In this document: in pieces, positions 35,380 through 44,342 of the stretch
Numbering within the stretch: position 1 is the stretch's first letter
How the letters are laid out: every line of letters starts with the position of its first letter
From: Terriglobia bacterium
GTDB taxonomy: Bacteria > Acidobacteriota > Terriglobia > Acidiferrales > UBA7541
Length of the DNA stretch: 64,000 nucleotides
Assembly (NCBI GenBank): GCA_020073485.1
Contig: JAIQFB010000004.1
Coordinates: 186,001-250,000, forward strand
Direction: 5' to 3'
Made by a program: the position numbers and the translations under genes
The notes under the pieces: generated by a model
Told to the model about the DNA's origin: nothing
What the model saw: the letters and a program-made list of their open reading frames with translations, nothing else
The model's database searches: none

Positions 35380-36079
35380 AGGAAGTTGGGGTCCTGTCGT
35401 GGCAACTTTAAATGCCAAGCCCGCGCCGGTCGAAGTGGATCTTCGCAAGGCGGCCGTTGTGGTTGTGGATATGCAGAATGCCTTTGCCACAAAGGGCGGT
35501 ATGCTCGATATTGCCGGCGTTGATATTTCTGGAGCCGCTCAGGTCGTCCGGTCCATTAGGGGAATTGTGGATGCCGGGCGCCGCGCCGGAATCCCCATTG
35601 TTTATCTGCAGATGGGCTACAAGCCGGACCTGAGCAACAGCGGCGGGCCGGATTCCCCAAACTATCATAAGGAACTGGCCATGCACCTGATGAACTGCCG
35701 GCCGGAACTCAAGGGCAAGCTGCTAACCGAGGGCAGCTGGGATTTTGACATCGTAGAGGAGCTGAAGCCGCAGCCGCAGGATATCGTCATCGTGAAGACG
35801 CGCTACAGCGGCTTCCAGGGAACCACGCTCGATTCCCAGTTGCGCATGCGCGGCATCCGGTTTCTCTTCCTGACCGGCATTGCCACCAACGTGTGCGTCG
35901 AGTCCACCTTGCGCCACGGCTATTTTCTCGATTATTGGCCTTTGCTGATTACCGACGCCACGATGCAGGCCGGCCCTTGCGCCCTGCAGGAGGCGACCCT
36001 ATTTAATGTGGAGAGCTTTTTCGGCTGGACGGTGCCATCGGAAGAGTTTCTGGCAGCAGTGAACTCATCACAGTGCTGA
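35366..36079 (+). CDS. Isochorismatase-like cysteine hydrolase (RutB/N-carbamoyl amidase branch)
   Basis: The 237-residue protein has the isochorismatase-fold triad: Asp in VVVVDMQNAF (around residue 35), Lys in VIVKTRYSGF (around 145) and Cys in TGIATNVCVESTLRHGYF (around 178). The cis-peptide and GYFLDYWPLLITDAT blocks are typical of ureidoacrylate and carbamoyl amidases. The start overlaps the end of the CoA ligase by 14 bases and the stop is 7 bases before the first carboxylase subunit, so it is co-transcribed. Hydrolysis of an amide or carbamoyl intermediate is likely. Its part in an aromatic-ketone pathway is not clear. Confidence 0.85.
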   Translation: MKNDKGSWGPVVATLNAKPAPVEVDLRKAAVVVVDMQNAFATKGGMLDIAGVDISGAAQVVRSIRGIVDAGRRAGIPIVYLQMGYKPDLSNSGGPDSPNYHKELAMHLMNCRPELKGKLLTEGSWDFDIVEELKPQPQDIVIVKTRYSGFQGTTLDSQLRMRGIRFLFLTGIATNVCVESTLRHGYFLDYWPLLITDATMQAGPCALQEATLFNVESFFGWTVPSEEFLAAVNSSQC

Positions 36080-36086
36080 GGGGCCA

Positions 36087-38084
36087 GTGCTGACTGTAGA
36101 CATCGATATCGGCGGCACGCTGACCGACGGAATTTTTACCGACGGCCAGAGCATCGTCTGCGCCAAGGTAGATACGACGCCGCACGACCTGACGATTTGC
36201 CTGTTCGATTGCCTGACACAGGGCGCCGCGCAACTGGGTTATACGGACGTGGATCTTTTTCTGGAAAATGTGGACCTCATCCGCTGGTCCACCACCATTA
36301 CTTCCAACGTCCTTGCGGAGCTTCGCGGGCCGCGCATCGGCCTCCTCATCACCCGCGGCCATGAAAAAGATCTCTACAGCAAGGCGAAGCGCAGCGTCGT
36401 CATGGGCCGCATCCTTGCCGAACGCGATGTCATTGGCATGGATGCCGGCGCTTCCGACGCCGAAGTCATGAATGCCGTACGCTCCCTGCTCGAAACCGGA
36501 GTTCGCCGCATCTGCGTGAGTTTCCAGGGCGCTCATCGCACTCCCGAGCAAGAGATTCGAATCAAAAAGATCGTGGAGCAGCAGTATCCCGATCATTTCC
36601 TCGGTTCCGTCCCCGTATTGGCCGGCAGCGATATCTCCAAAAGCTCGGATGACATGACTCGCACCTACTGCGCTCTCATCAATGCCTATACCCACGGCGC
36701 ACTGGCCGCTACGCTATTCAAGGCCGAAGACGATCTCCGCGAAGTCCATCATTACGCAGGCACGTTTCTTGTGAGCCACATCAATGGCGGCGTGTCCGGC
36801 ATCGCCAAAACCAAGGCCATCGATACAATCGAATCCGGCCCAATTCTCGGCATTCATGGCAGCGCACACCTCGCAAAGGTCTACGCGGCAAACGAAGTGC
36901 TGGCCCTCGACGTTGGAGGCACCACCGCCAAGGTCAGCGTGCTTCGCAACACCATTCCAGTGCAGGTCAAGCCTTCTGATTTCTTCGGGATTCCCGTGGA
37001 GATCTCCCTGCCGTACCTGCGTTCAATCGCCCTCGGTGGCGGCAGCGTCGTCAAGGCAGGGGCGAAGGGAACGCAGCCTCAAATTTCTCTGGGACCCGAA
37101 AGCATGGGCTCGTTTCCCGGCCCGGCCTGTTATGGCCTGGGCGGTGAACTACCCACCCTCACCGATGCTTTAGTTGCCGCCGGCCTGATCAACCCGGACT
37201 ATTTTTTAGGTGGTGCCAAGCCTATCAGCCTGGATGCCGCCCGCCAGACGATTCAGCACCTTGTCGCGACTCCCCTCGGCAAATCGGTCGAGGACGCCTC
37301 GCGCGCGATCATCGACCGCTCCTTCGACATGGTCGCCGAGACGATTGCGCACGCCGGCAAGGATCTCGGCCTGGACGTGTCCAGGTACACGCTGTTTGCG
37401 TATGGAGGTAACGGCGGCCTGATCGCTTGCGGTGTTGCCGAAAAGGTTGGACTGAAGGAAGTCCGCTTCTTTGCCTTGGGTCCAGTCTTCAGTGCCTTCG
37501 GCTCGTCCGTATCGGACATTTCTCACGTTTACGAGCGTTCCTTGCAGTTGACATCGCTCTCCGTTGCGGAAATGCAGCGTCTCGCTGACGCCGTCGGTGA
37601 CATCAAGGCTGAGGGCCATCGCGATCTTCTGGGCGAAGGCATCAAGCCCGAAGGAGTTGAGTACATGATGGAGTTAGAAATTCTCCGCCCGATGCAGCCC
37701 TCGATCGCAGTGCCTTGCCCGCCGGACGCTTTGCAGGATTCAACTAAACTCAAAGCGCTGCTGGAAAAAGCCCTGGGCGGGAAGAAGGATGCTTTCATCT
37801 TGGATCTGATTCGCATCCAAATCAAGAAGGCCATGCCGAAGCCGTCTCTTGTCGAAAAGCCGCTGCAGGGAGCGGATTCCTCACACGCGCTCAAGGGCAA
37901 GCGCCAGGTCACATGGGGCAGCAAGAAGGGCGAAGCGTTGCTCTACACGTGGGAAGCCTTGCAGCCGGGAAACACCGTGGAGGGCTGTGCGGTTTTGGAA
38001 GGGGCCAACAGCACCTTTTTCGTCCCGGAAAATTGGACACTGGCCATGGACCGTTTTGGAAATGCTCAACTGACCCGCCGCTAA
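36087..38084 (+). CDS. Acetophenone carboxylase-like subunit, HyuA/hydantoinase-A type (first copy)
   Basis: This 665-residue protein (about 71 kDa) is the first gene of a four-gene row whose order and sizes match acetophenone carboxylase subunits of 70, 15, 87 and 75 kDa known from Aromatoleum. It has two ASKHA-type phosphate loops: DIGGTLTDGIF (residues 6-16) and LDVGGTTAKVSV (around 274). Glycine-rich ALGGGSVVKAG and FAYGGNGGLIACGVAEK segments follow. Members of this family phosphorylate a carbonyl or enol and bicarbonate with ATP, without biotin. The GTG start at 36087 has GAGGGG upstream. Paired with the second HyuA copy, it would energise ketone carboxylation. Confidence 0.85.
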   Translation: MLTVDIDIGGTLTDGIFTDGQSIVCAKVDTTPHDLTICLFDCLTQGAAQLGYTDVDLFLENVDLIRWSTTITSNVLAELRGPRIGLLITRGHEKDLYSKAKRSVVMGRILAERDVIGMDAGASDAEVMNAVRSLLETGVRRICVSFQGAHRTPEQEIRIKKIVEQQYPDHFLGSVPVLAGSDISKSSDDMTRTYCALINAYTHGALAATLFKAEDDLREVHHYAGTFLVSHINGGVSGIAKTKAIDTIESGPILGIHGSAHLAKVYAANEVLALDVGGTTAKVSVLRNTIPVQVKPSDFFGIPVEISLPYLRSIALGGGSVVKAGAKGTQPQISLGPESMGSFPGPACYGLGGELPTLTDALVAAGLINPDYFLGGAKPISLDAARQTIQHLVATPLGKSVEDASRAIIDRSFDMVAETIAHAGKDLGLDVSRYTLFAYGGNGGLIACGVAEKVGLKEVRFFALGPVFSAFGSSVSDISHVYERSLQLTSLSVAEMQRLADAVGDIKAEGHRDLLGEGIKPEGVEYMMELEILRPMQPSIAVPCPPDALQDSTKLKALLEKALGGKKDAFILDLIRIQIKKAMPKPSLVEKPLQGADSSHALKGKRQVTWGSKKGEALLYTWEALQPGNTVEGCAVLEGANSTFFVPENWTLAMDRFGNAQLTRR

Positions 38085-38130
38085 GAAGTGCGCGGCCAGC
38101 GGTAAACAAAGATCGAGCAGGAGGTGAACA

Positions 38131-38517
38131 ATGCCTGCAGAACAACAAGACAGAATTCGAGTCACCGAGTACCTCGACCTGGACGTTGAAAAGGAAAAGT
38201 GGTTCTGCAACCGCTGCGGACACGAGCTGGGCGGCGCGCGAGAGAACTACAAGCGGGGCTGTCTGCTTTACGACCGCGATCCGCGCGAGATTCACCCGCC
38301 GCTGGTCTCCGGCGAGTTTAATTTTTCTCCGGACCCCCTCTGGGTGCGCATTGTCGAATTCTACTGCCCGTCCTGCGGCGTGCAGATGGAGACGGAGTAT
38401 CTGCCGCCGGGCCACCCGCTCACCTGGGACATCGAAATCGATCTAGATCGTCTGAAGCAGCGGCTGAAGACGGGCGAATACAAGATCCGCAAGCAGCGGC
38501 TTGAGGTCTCCGAATGA
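38131..38517 (+). CDS. Acetone/acetophenone carboxylase gamma-type small subunit
   Basis: The 128-residue (about 15 kDa) protein has two zinc-ribbon halves, CNRCG (residues about 25-29) and CPSCG (about 78-82). Between them lies the family block GGARENYKRGCLLYDRDPRE. It matches the small metal-binding subunit of acetone and acetophenone carboxylases. It sits between the two HyuA-like genes, as in the apc operon of Aromatoleum, and not downstream of all catalytic subunits as in acx operons. This order separates the acetophenone type from the acetone type. GGAGG lies 6-10 bases before the ATG. Its stop overlaps the next start in ATGA. Confidence 0.88.
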   Translation: MPAEQQDRIRVTEYLDLDVEKEKWFCNRCGHELGGARENYKRGCLLYDRDPREIHPPLVSGEFNFSPDPLWVRIVEFYCPSCGVQMETEYLPPGHPLTWDIEIDLDRLKQRLKTGEYKIRKQRLEVSE

Positions 38518-40637
38518 ACTCCATCGACATAGATGTGGGCGGAACCTTCACAGACCTGGTCCTCAACTACGAGGGCCAAAGCTTGATCAAAAAGGTGCCC
38601 ACCACTCCCTACGATCTTTCGGTCTGCTTTTCGAAAGTGATCGAAGAGGGCGCGTCATCAGTGGGGCTCACGATAGATGAGCTCCTTCCGGCGATTGACA
38701 TGATCCGGTATTCCACAACGATTGCGTTGAACCGCCTAATCGAAAGGAAAGGTCCGCGCCTCGGTCTCATCACCACCGAAGGCCATGAAGACGTGGTCCT
38801 GATCGGCCGCGGCGCGCAGTGGATTGACGGCACGCGCGTCGCCGAGCGCCGCAACCTCGCCATCCAGAAAAAGCCGACCCCGCTCATCCCGCGCGACCAA
38901 ATTGTCGGCGTCAAGGAGCGGATCGATTCCCGCGGCCAGATTGTTCGTCCGCTTGACGAGGAAGATGTTCGCGCAAAGGTCCGCACGCTAGTCAATCGCG
39001 GCGTCCGCGGCTTCGTCGTCTCACTTCTCTGGGGCTTTCTGAATCCCACCCACGAGAAGCGCATCAAGGAAATCATCCGCGACGAGTACAAGGAATTTCA
39101 CATCGGCTTTCTTCCGGTCGTTCTCGGCGGCCAGGTTGTCGGCAAGCTCGGCGAATACGAACGTACCATGGCCGCCATCCTCGACGCCTATCTGCAGCGC
39201 TCCATGCAGATCGAGCTTTCCGCCATGTGGGACAAGCTCCGCGACCGCGGCTACACCAAACCGCTGCTCATGATCCAGAGCTCCGGCGGCATCGCCGAAG
39301 TGTTCCGCACCGCCGCCAGCCGCACGTTTAACAGCGGGCCAGTTTCCGGCCTTATGGGCGCGCATCACGTGGCGAAAACGCTTGGCTACAAAAACGTCGT
39401 CATGAGTGACATGGGCGGCACCAGCTTCGATGTCGGCCTCGTCGTCGAAGACAGCGTGCGCAGCTACGACTTCCGCCCCATCATCGATCACTGGATGGTC
39501 GGTATCACCATGATCAAGACGTTTTCCATCGGCGCCGGCGGTGGCTCCATCGCCTGGCTCGACAAACTTCTCGAGAATCGCATCCAGGTTGGCCCCAAAA
39601 GCGCCGGTTCCATGCCCGGCCCGGCCTGCTTCAATCAAGGCGGCGCCGAGCCGACCGTCACCGACGCCGATGTCGTCCTCGGCTATCTCAATCCGGAGTT
39701 TTATTACGGCGGCAAGCTCCGCCTCAAGAAGGAGCGCGCCCTCCAGGCTATCCGCGAAAAAATCGCCAAGCCGCTGGGCATCGAGGTCGAGCAGGGCGCG
39801 CAAATCATCCGCAAGATCGTCAACGGCAACATGGCCTCGGCCATCATGAAAGAAGTCCACCTGCGGGGCTACAGCCCCGAGGAGTTCATCCTCTTCGTCG
39901 GCGGCGGAGCTGGCGCGACGCACGTCGAAGGCTATATGGCGGACATCCCCAAGGCCATCACGTTTAACTTCTCTCCTGTTTTCTGCGCGTTCGGCTCTTC
40001 CACCATGGATATCATGCATGTCTATGAAGCATCGAAGAAGATCACTCTCATGGAGCCCGGAACCCAAAAGCTCGCTGAGGATTTTTCCGGTTACAACCGC
40101 GCGGTGGAAGCGCTGGTTGAGCAGGCCAAGCAAGATCTCGTTGCCGATGGCCTGAGCGTGGATGCTGCGGGGTATGTCCTCGAACTGGACATGCTTTACG
40201 GCGGACAGTTCCACGTGAAACGCACCCTTTCGCCGAGACTTTCGCTTCACAGCACCGCGGACGTTCTCGCAGTTTGCGCCGCGTTTGAAAAAGAGTTCAG
40301 CGAAGCGTTCAGCCCGTTTGTCGTCAATCCCGAGGGCGGCGTGTTCATCGAGAGTTTCATCCTCAAGGCGATTGTCCCCACAAAGAAATTCGAATTGCCC
40401 AGGCTGAAGCTTGAGGGGAGCGACCCGAGCGCCGCAGGCAAAGGCGAACGGCCGGTGTTCTGGACCGAAGCCGGCGGGTTTCAGACTACGCCGATTTTCG
40501 CCTATGAATTATTGCGTCCCGGCAACATCGTCGAGGGCCCCGCCGTTGTGGAAGGGGAATACACCACTCTGGTCGTGCCTCCCTCGATGCGGTTTTCCAT
40601 GGATGATCGGAGTCTAGGAATACTGCAGAAGAAATAA
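38514..40637 (+). CDS. Acetophenone carboxylase-like subunit, HyuA type (second copy)
   Basis: The 707-residue ATP-using subunit has DVGGTFTDLVL (residues 6-16) and SDMGGTSFDVGLV (around 299) as its two phosphate-binding loops, plus MIRYSTTIALNRLIERKGPR and IGAGGGSIAWLD. It is only a distant paralogue of the first copy, as in acetophenone carboxylase, where two unequal HyuA-type subunits occur. The start overlaps the previous stop by four bases, so translation is coupled. A 409-residue antisense ORF over this gene is a shadow of its GC-rich codon pattern. Confidence 0.87.
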   Translation: MNSIDIDVGGTFTDLVLNYEGQSLIKKVPTTPYDLSVCFSKVIEEGASSVGLTIDELLPAIDMIRYSTTIALNRLIERKGPRLGLITTEGHEDVVLIGRGAQWIDGTRVAERRNLAIQKKPTPLIPRDQIVGVKERIDSRGQIVRPLDEEDVRAKVRTLVNRGVRGFVVSLLWGFLNPTHEKRIKEIIRDEYKEFHIGFLPVVLGGQVVGKLGEYERTMAAILDAYLQRSMQIELSAMWDKLRDRGYTKPLLMIQSSGGIAEVFRTAASRTFNSGPVSGLMGAHHVAKTLGYKNVVMSDMGGTSFDVGLVVEDSVRSYDFRPIIDHWMVGITMIKTFSIGAGGGSIAWLDKLLENRIQVGPKSAGSMPGPACFNQGGAEPTVTDADVVLGYLNPEFYYGGKLRLKKERALQAIREKIAKPLGIEVEQGAQIIRKIVNGNMASAIMKEVHLRGYSPEEFILFVGGGAGATHVEGYMADIPKAITFNFSPVFCAFGSSTMDIMHVYEASKKITLMEPGTQKLAEDFSGYNRAVEALVEQAKQDLVADGLSVDAAGYVLELDMLYGGQFHVKRTLSPRLSLHSTADVLAVCAAFEKEFSEAFSPFVVNPEGGVFIESFILKAIVPTKKFELPRLKLEGSDPSAAGKGERPVFWTEAGGFQTTPIFAYELLRPGNIVEGPAVVEGEYTTLVVPPSMRFSMDDRSLGILQKK

Positions 40638-40670
40638 GTGCGGGGTTGCCCGAAACGAGCAAGGAGAAAC

Positions 40671-42731
40671 ATGCCCATACCTACGTTAGCTGAAAAACTC
40701 CAATGGCTAAAGCCGGTGCCGGCCACCCCCTATGAACGCGAGTGCGCCGCTAAGCTGGCGCAGGGGGACTACGAAATTGGCACGCAGATCACCAATGACA
40801 TCCTCGATGAGGCGATGGAAATCTTCGTCCGTTCCTCGCGCAGCTACTTCGGAGTCTCCGGCGACTCCATGGTAGCCATCTTCACCGCGGGCGGAGACCT
40901 CATCAACGCTTCCTGCGGCACCTATTTACACGCGATCATCCAGCCCATCGTCATCAAATTCATCCAGAAGTATTACGCGGAAAATCCTGGCATCTTCGAT
41001 GGTGATGTCTGGTACACCAACGATGCCTTGTACGGCGGTATTCACAATCCCGACCAGGTCGCCCTCATGCCCGTCTTCCACAAAAGCAAACTCCTCGCCT
41101 GGGCTTCGGCTGCTTTGCATACAACCGAAACCGGCGCCATCGAGCCGGGTGGGATGCCGGTCAGCGCGAAATCCCGCTTCGAGGAAGGGCTGAACATGCC
41201 GCCCATCAAAATTGGCGAAAATTTCAAGATCCGAAACGATTTCCTCGAAATGTATTCCGTGTACGGCCTGCGCGCTCCGGCCATGTTTATCTCCGACCTT
41301 CGCGCGCGCTGCACCACAGCGGACCGCGTTCGCGTCCGGCTCATTGAACTCGTCGAAAAGCGCGGCGAAGACTATCTGATTGGACTCCTTCGCAAGATGC
41401 AGGACACCGCCGAAATCGGCGCGCGCAAGAAAATCAAGGACCTCCCTGACGGAAAATTCCGCACCGTCGTTTTCAACGACGCCATCGGATACACACCCGC
41501 TCTGGTCCGTTCCTGCTATCTCACGCTCATCAAGGATGGAGGGCGGCTCATCTTCAATTTCGAGGGCACATCTCCCGAGAATCCTTCTTCCTACAACGTG
41601 CACACGCAGGCGGTCGTCGGCCACATCGCCAATTTCATGTACGAATATATCTTCCACGATCTGCCCATCTGCAGTTCCACGTTCTCGGCCATCGACTTCG
41701 AATTTCCCGAAGGCATCATCCTCAATCCGGACAAGATGGCCGCCACAAGCTGCTGTGTCTATATCGGCATGCAGTGTCGCTGTGCGACGCATAATAGCTT
41801 TGCCAAGATGAGCTTTTCCAGCGCCAGCCTCTGGCGGCAGGTTGCAGCTGCTCCCGGCAGCCAGCACTCCGCACAGATTTGCGCCGGCTTGTCGCAATGG
41901 AAACTCGCCGTCTCCGATGTCCTCTCTTTTTCTCTGAACACGCAAGGTCAGGGCGGCCGCGCCTCCACTGACGGCATGGACTCCTACGGCTTCGCATGGT
42001 GCGCTTTCGGCCGCGCGCCGGATTCCGAGCAGGTGGAAAGTGAACTCCCACTTTCCGTGATGCTCTCTCAGCATTGGCGCGATTCCTGCGGGCACGGGAT
42101 TCACCGTGGCGGTTCCGGCGCGGTCCAGGAGTGGATGATCCACAAGGTGCCGAACCTCGTCTCCCTTTGCATGGGCAACGGCAGCAAGGTGCCTTTGGGG
42201 CAGCCGCTTTTCGGTGGATACGCCTCCGCGCCGATTCCGGGCATCACCGTCAAGAAAAACGACCTCCTCAAACAGATGAAGGAGGGGAATTCCGAACTCA
42301 CCATGGACCTCCGCGAGATGATCGAAAAACCCACGGTCCATGGTGACTGGAAGTACGAGCTCGTTGCTCGAACTCCCAAGGTTTTTGAAGAAGGCGACCT
42401 GCTGTTCGGCTTCAGCGGCGGCGGCCCCGGCTACGGTGATCCCCTGGAGCGCGATCCGGAAACCGTGATGGAAGACCTGAAGAATCACATTATTTCGGAC
42501 TGGACCGCCATGAACATTTACAAAATAGCTTACGGCGCCGAGAGGCGGAAAGTAGATTTCGAGAAAACGATGCAGCAGCGCCAGGAGGAAAGAAGATCAC
42601 GGCTGGCTCGTGGAAAATCCTACGACGAGTTTGAAAAAGAGTGGAATAAGAAGAGCCCGCCGAAAGAAGCGCTGCTCTACTACGGCACTTGGCCCGACGC
42701 CAAGTCCACGGGGCCGGTCTTCCGACCATAA
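40671..42731 (+). CDS. Acetophenone carboxylase-like subunit, HyuB/hydantoinase-B type
   Basis: The 686-residue (about 76 kDa) carboxylating subunit has EIFVRSSRSYFGVSGDSMVA, VWYTNDALYGGIHNPDQVAL and a metal-type HTTETG motif (around 149). It ends with the SGGGPGYGDPLERDPE segment typical of HyuB proteins. In the family this subunit joins the activated ketone and carboxyphosphate. I chose the ATG at 40671 because AAGGAG lies just before it and the conserved N-terminus starts there. A GTG at 40638 would overlap the previous stop. It ends 3 bases before the UroD-like gene, which therefore takes the place of the fifth (34 kDa) subunit gene of the Aromatoleum operon. Confidence 0.87.
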   Translation: MPIPTLAEKLQWLKPVPATPYERECAAKLAQGDYEIGTQITNDILDEAMEIFVRSSRSYFGVSGDSMVAIFTAGGDLINASCGTYLHAIIQPIVIKFIQKYYAENPGIFDGDVWYTNDALYGGIHNPDQVALMPVFHKSKLLAWASAALHTTETGAIEPGGMPVSAKSRFEEGLNMPPIKIGENFKIRNDFLEMYSVYGLRAPAMFISDLRARCTTADRVRVRLIELVEKRGEDYLIGLLRKMQDTAEIGARKKIKDLPDGKFRTVVFNDAIGYTPALVRSCYLTLIKDGGRLIFNFEGTSPENPSSYNVHTQAVVGHIANFMYEYIFHDLPICSSTFSAIDFEFPEGIILNPDKMAATSCCVYIGMQCRCATHNSFAKMSFSSASLWRQVAAAPGSQHSAQICAGLSQWKLAVSDVLSFSLNTQGQGGRASTDGMDSYGFAWCAFGRAPDSEQVESELPLSVMLSQHWRDSCGHGIHRGGSGAVQEWMIHKVPNLVSLCMGNGSKVPLGQPLFGGYASAPIPGITVKKNDLLKQMKEGNSELTMDLREMIEKPTVHGDWKYELVARTPKVFEEGDLLFGFSGGGPGYGDPLERDPETVMEDLKNHIISDWTAMNIYKIAYGAERRKVDFEKTMQQRQEERRSRLARGKSYDEFEKEWNKKSPPKEALLYYGTWPDAKSTGPVFRP

Positions 42732-42734
42732 GCA

Positions 42735-43766
42735 ATGGCTGCAAATCCCACTCCTCGACAGATGGTCAAGGCACTATTGCAGGGGATTGCGCCGCCAAGG
42801 CCGCTGTTCCTGCCAATTGTGTTTTCCGCCGGCGCCCGCGTGGAAAGCCTGTCGCTGCCAGGGTTACTCGCAAATCCCACCAAGATCTGCAACGCGCAGC
42901 GGCAATTGCGCGGCCCTTTGCGCACGGACGGCTACTCCTGCTATTTCGATCCTTTCCTGGAAATGGAAGCGCTCGGCGCCACAGTCGAATGGGGAGTCGC
43001 GGACCTGCCTCCAGCGGTGCGCTGGCCGCAGGGCGCGGAGCCCGGTGAATTGCCGGACGACCTCCGCTCGCCGGAAGAAGCCGTGAAGGCCGGGCGGGTT
43101 CCCGTCGCACTCGATGTTCTTCGCCGCCTGAAAGCGATGGTCCGCGACGATTCCATCCTCATGGCTGGCGTCACCGGTCCGTTCACCCTCGCCGCACGCA
43201 TCCTTCAATTGGAGACTGAGGGCGCCTGGCGCACGCAGGAAATCTCAGAGTCCGCGGTGGAGCTTGCGGCTTCGGTGGTCACGCGGATCTCCGGCGCCAT
43301 GGTCGAAGCTGGCGCTAACCTGATCATGATCCGGGAAGAAGTGCTTCCTCCCCTGTCGCAAGAGCGTTGTGCCGCCTGGGCGTGGGCGCTTGAGCCCGCT
43401 TTCAACATCATCCGCTTTTATGAAGCGCTGCCTGTGCTGCAATTGACCGACGGCAGCTATTTCGCCGTGAACTCCACGGAAATATTTCAACGCAGCTGGA
43501 ATTGTGTCCTGTGCCTCTCGCTCGATGGGATCGCTTCGCAACCCGTGGATGTGGCCTCCCAATGGAGTTCCGCGACGCTGGGCCTGGCCCTGCCGCTTGA
43601 AACATTCCAGTTGGACGATGCCGCACTGCAAGTTTCTTGCGAATCGCTACACAGGATTGTTGCGGGCTTGCGCCCGGCCATATTGACCACCGCGGGCGAT
43701 GTCCCAGCGGGGACGGATATGAAGCGCATGAGTAAGGTCCTGGACCAAGTTCCCCGGTCCTTCTGA
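42735..43766 (+). CDS. Uroporphyrinogen decarboxylase-fold (UroD/MtaA-like) protein
   Basis: The 343-residue protein resembles the UroD/corrinoid-methyltransferase barrel: an N-terminal FLPIVFSAGARVESL, then ILMAGVTGPFTLAARIL, and a late ILTTAGDVPAGTDMKRMSKV. The His-x-Cys zinc ligands that methyltransferases of this fold carry after the strand around VLQLTDGSYF are absent, and the Arg/Asp set of true UroD is not evident. It starts 3 bases after the HyuB stop and so is part of the carboxylase operon. A position-based role as a fifth carboxylase subunit or as a partner of the MetE-like gene is speculative. Confidence 0.65.
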   Translation: MAANPTPRQMVKALLQGIAPPRPLFLPIVFSAGARVESLSLPGLLANPTKICNAQRQLRGPLRTDGYSCYFDPFLEMEALGATVEWGVADLPPAVRWPQGAEPGELPDDLRSPEEAVKAGRVPVALDVLRRLKAMVRDDSILMAGVTGPFTLAARILQLETEGAWRTQEISESAVELAASVVTRISGAMVEAGANLIMIREEVLPPLSQERCAAWAWALEPAFNIIRFYEALPVLQLTDGSYFAVNSTEIFQRSWNCVLCLSLDGIASQPVDVASQWSSATLGLALPLETFQLDDAALQVSCESLHRIVAGLRPAILTTAGDVPAGTDMKRMSKVLDQVPRSF

Positions 43767-43839
43767 CCGGAATGGGCTCTTGTCCAAATTACAGTATACG
43801 TATCTCGAAAATAGCCAGTGAAAGGGCGATGACGACGGC

Positions 43840-44277
43840 ATGGTGACCAACCGCAGAGAAATCCATATCGAATGGGGAGATTGCGACCCCGCGGGGGTTG
43901 TCTATTTCCCTCGCTATTTTGAATATTTCGATTCCTGTACGAACCGGCTGTTCGAATGTGCCGGTCTGCGCAAACCAGAGATGATGAAGGCCTATGGCAT
44001 CGCCGGCATTCCCCTGGTTGATGCGCGCGCACAATTCTTTGTGTCTTCGGCCTTCGGCGAAACCGTAGTCGTCGAAACCTGCATCAAGGAATGGGGTCGC
44101 ACCAGCTTCAAGGTCCAGCACCGGCTGTACAAGGGCGATGTTCTCGCGGTCGAAGCGTTTGAGAAGCGTGTGTGGGCAGTGCGCTCGGAGGATAGCTTCA
44201 AGCGAATTAAGAGCCATCCCATCCCGCAAGAAGTGAAGGATCGATTCATGGCCGAATCTCCGAAACAGCAAGCGTAA
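43840..44277 (+). CDS. 4-hydroxybenzoyl-CoA thioesterase-family hotdog protein
   Basis: The 145-residue single hotdog domain has the active-site segment EWGDCDPAGVVYFPRYFEYF, with the catalytic Asp equivalent at residue 16, as in Pseudomonas 4-hydroxybenzoyl-CoA thioesterase. Those enzymes release 4-hydroxybenzoate from its CoA ester, which would feed directly into PobA. YbgC-type acyl-CoA thioesterases share the motif, so substrate choice is inferred from context. The gap to the UroD-like gene is 73 bases. The stop codon TAATG overlaps a possible upstream start of the next gene. Confidence 0.85.
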   Translation: MVTNRREIHIEWGDCDPAGVVYFPRYFEYFDSCTNRLFECAGLRKPEMMKAYGIAGIPLVDARAQFFVSSAFGETVVVETCIKEWGRTSFKVQHRLYKGDVLAVEAFEKRVWAVRSEDSFKRIKSHPIPQEVKDRFMAESPKQQA

Positions 44278-44342
44278 TGAATGATACACGATCCCGCCGG
44301 AAGCAGGAACGCGGGCTGGCGAATCGGGCAGTGGGAGAAACC

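Noticed and set aside
39021-42488. Long antisense ORFs of 409 and 520 codons opposite the carboxylase subunits
   Set aside because: They arise from strong third-position GC in the real genes, show no domain, and overlap proteins with clear family motifs.
36087-42731. Hydantoinase or 5-oxoprolinase operon
   Set aside because: The zinc-ribbon small subunit between two HyuA genes is characteristic of the acetone/acetophenone carboxylase group and not of hydantoinases.
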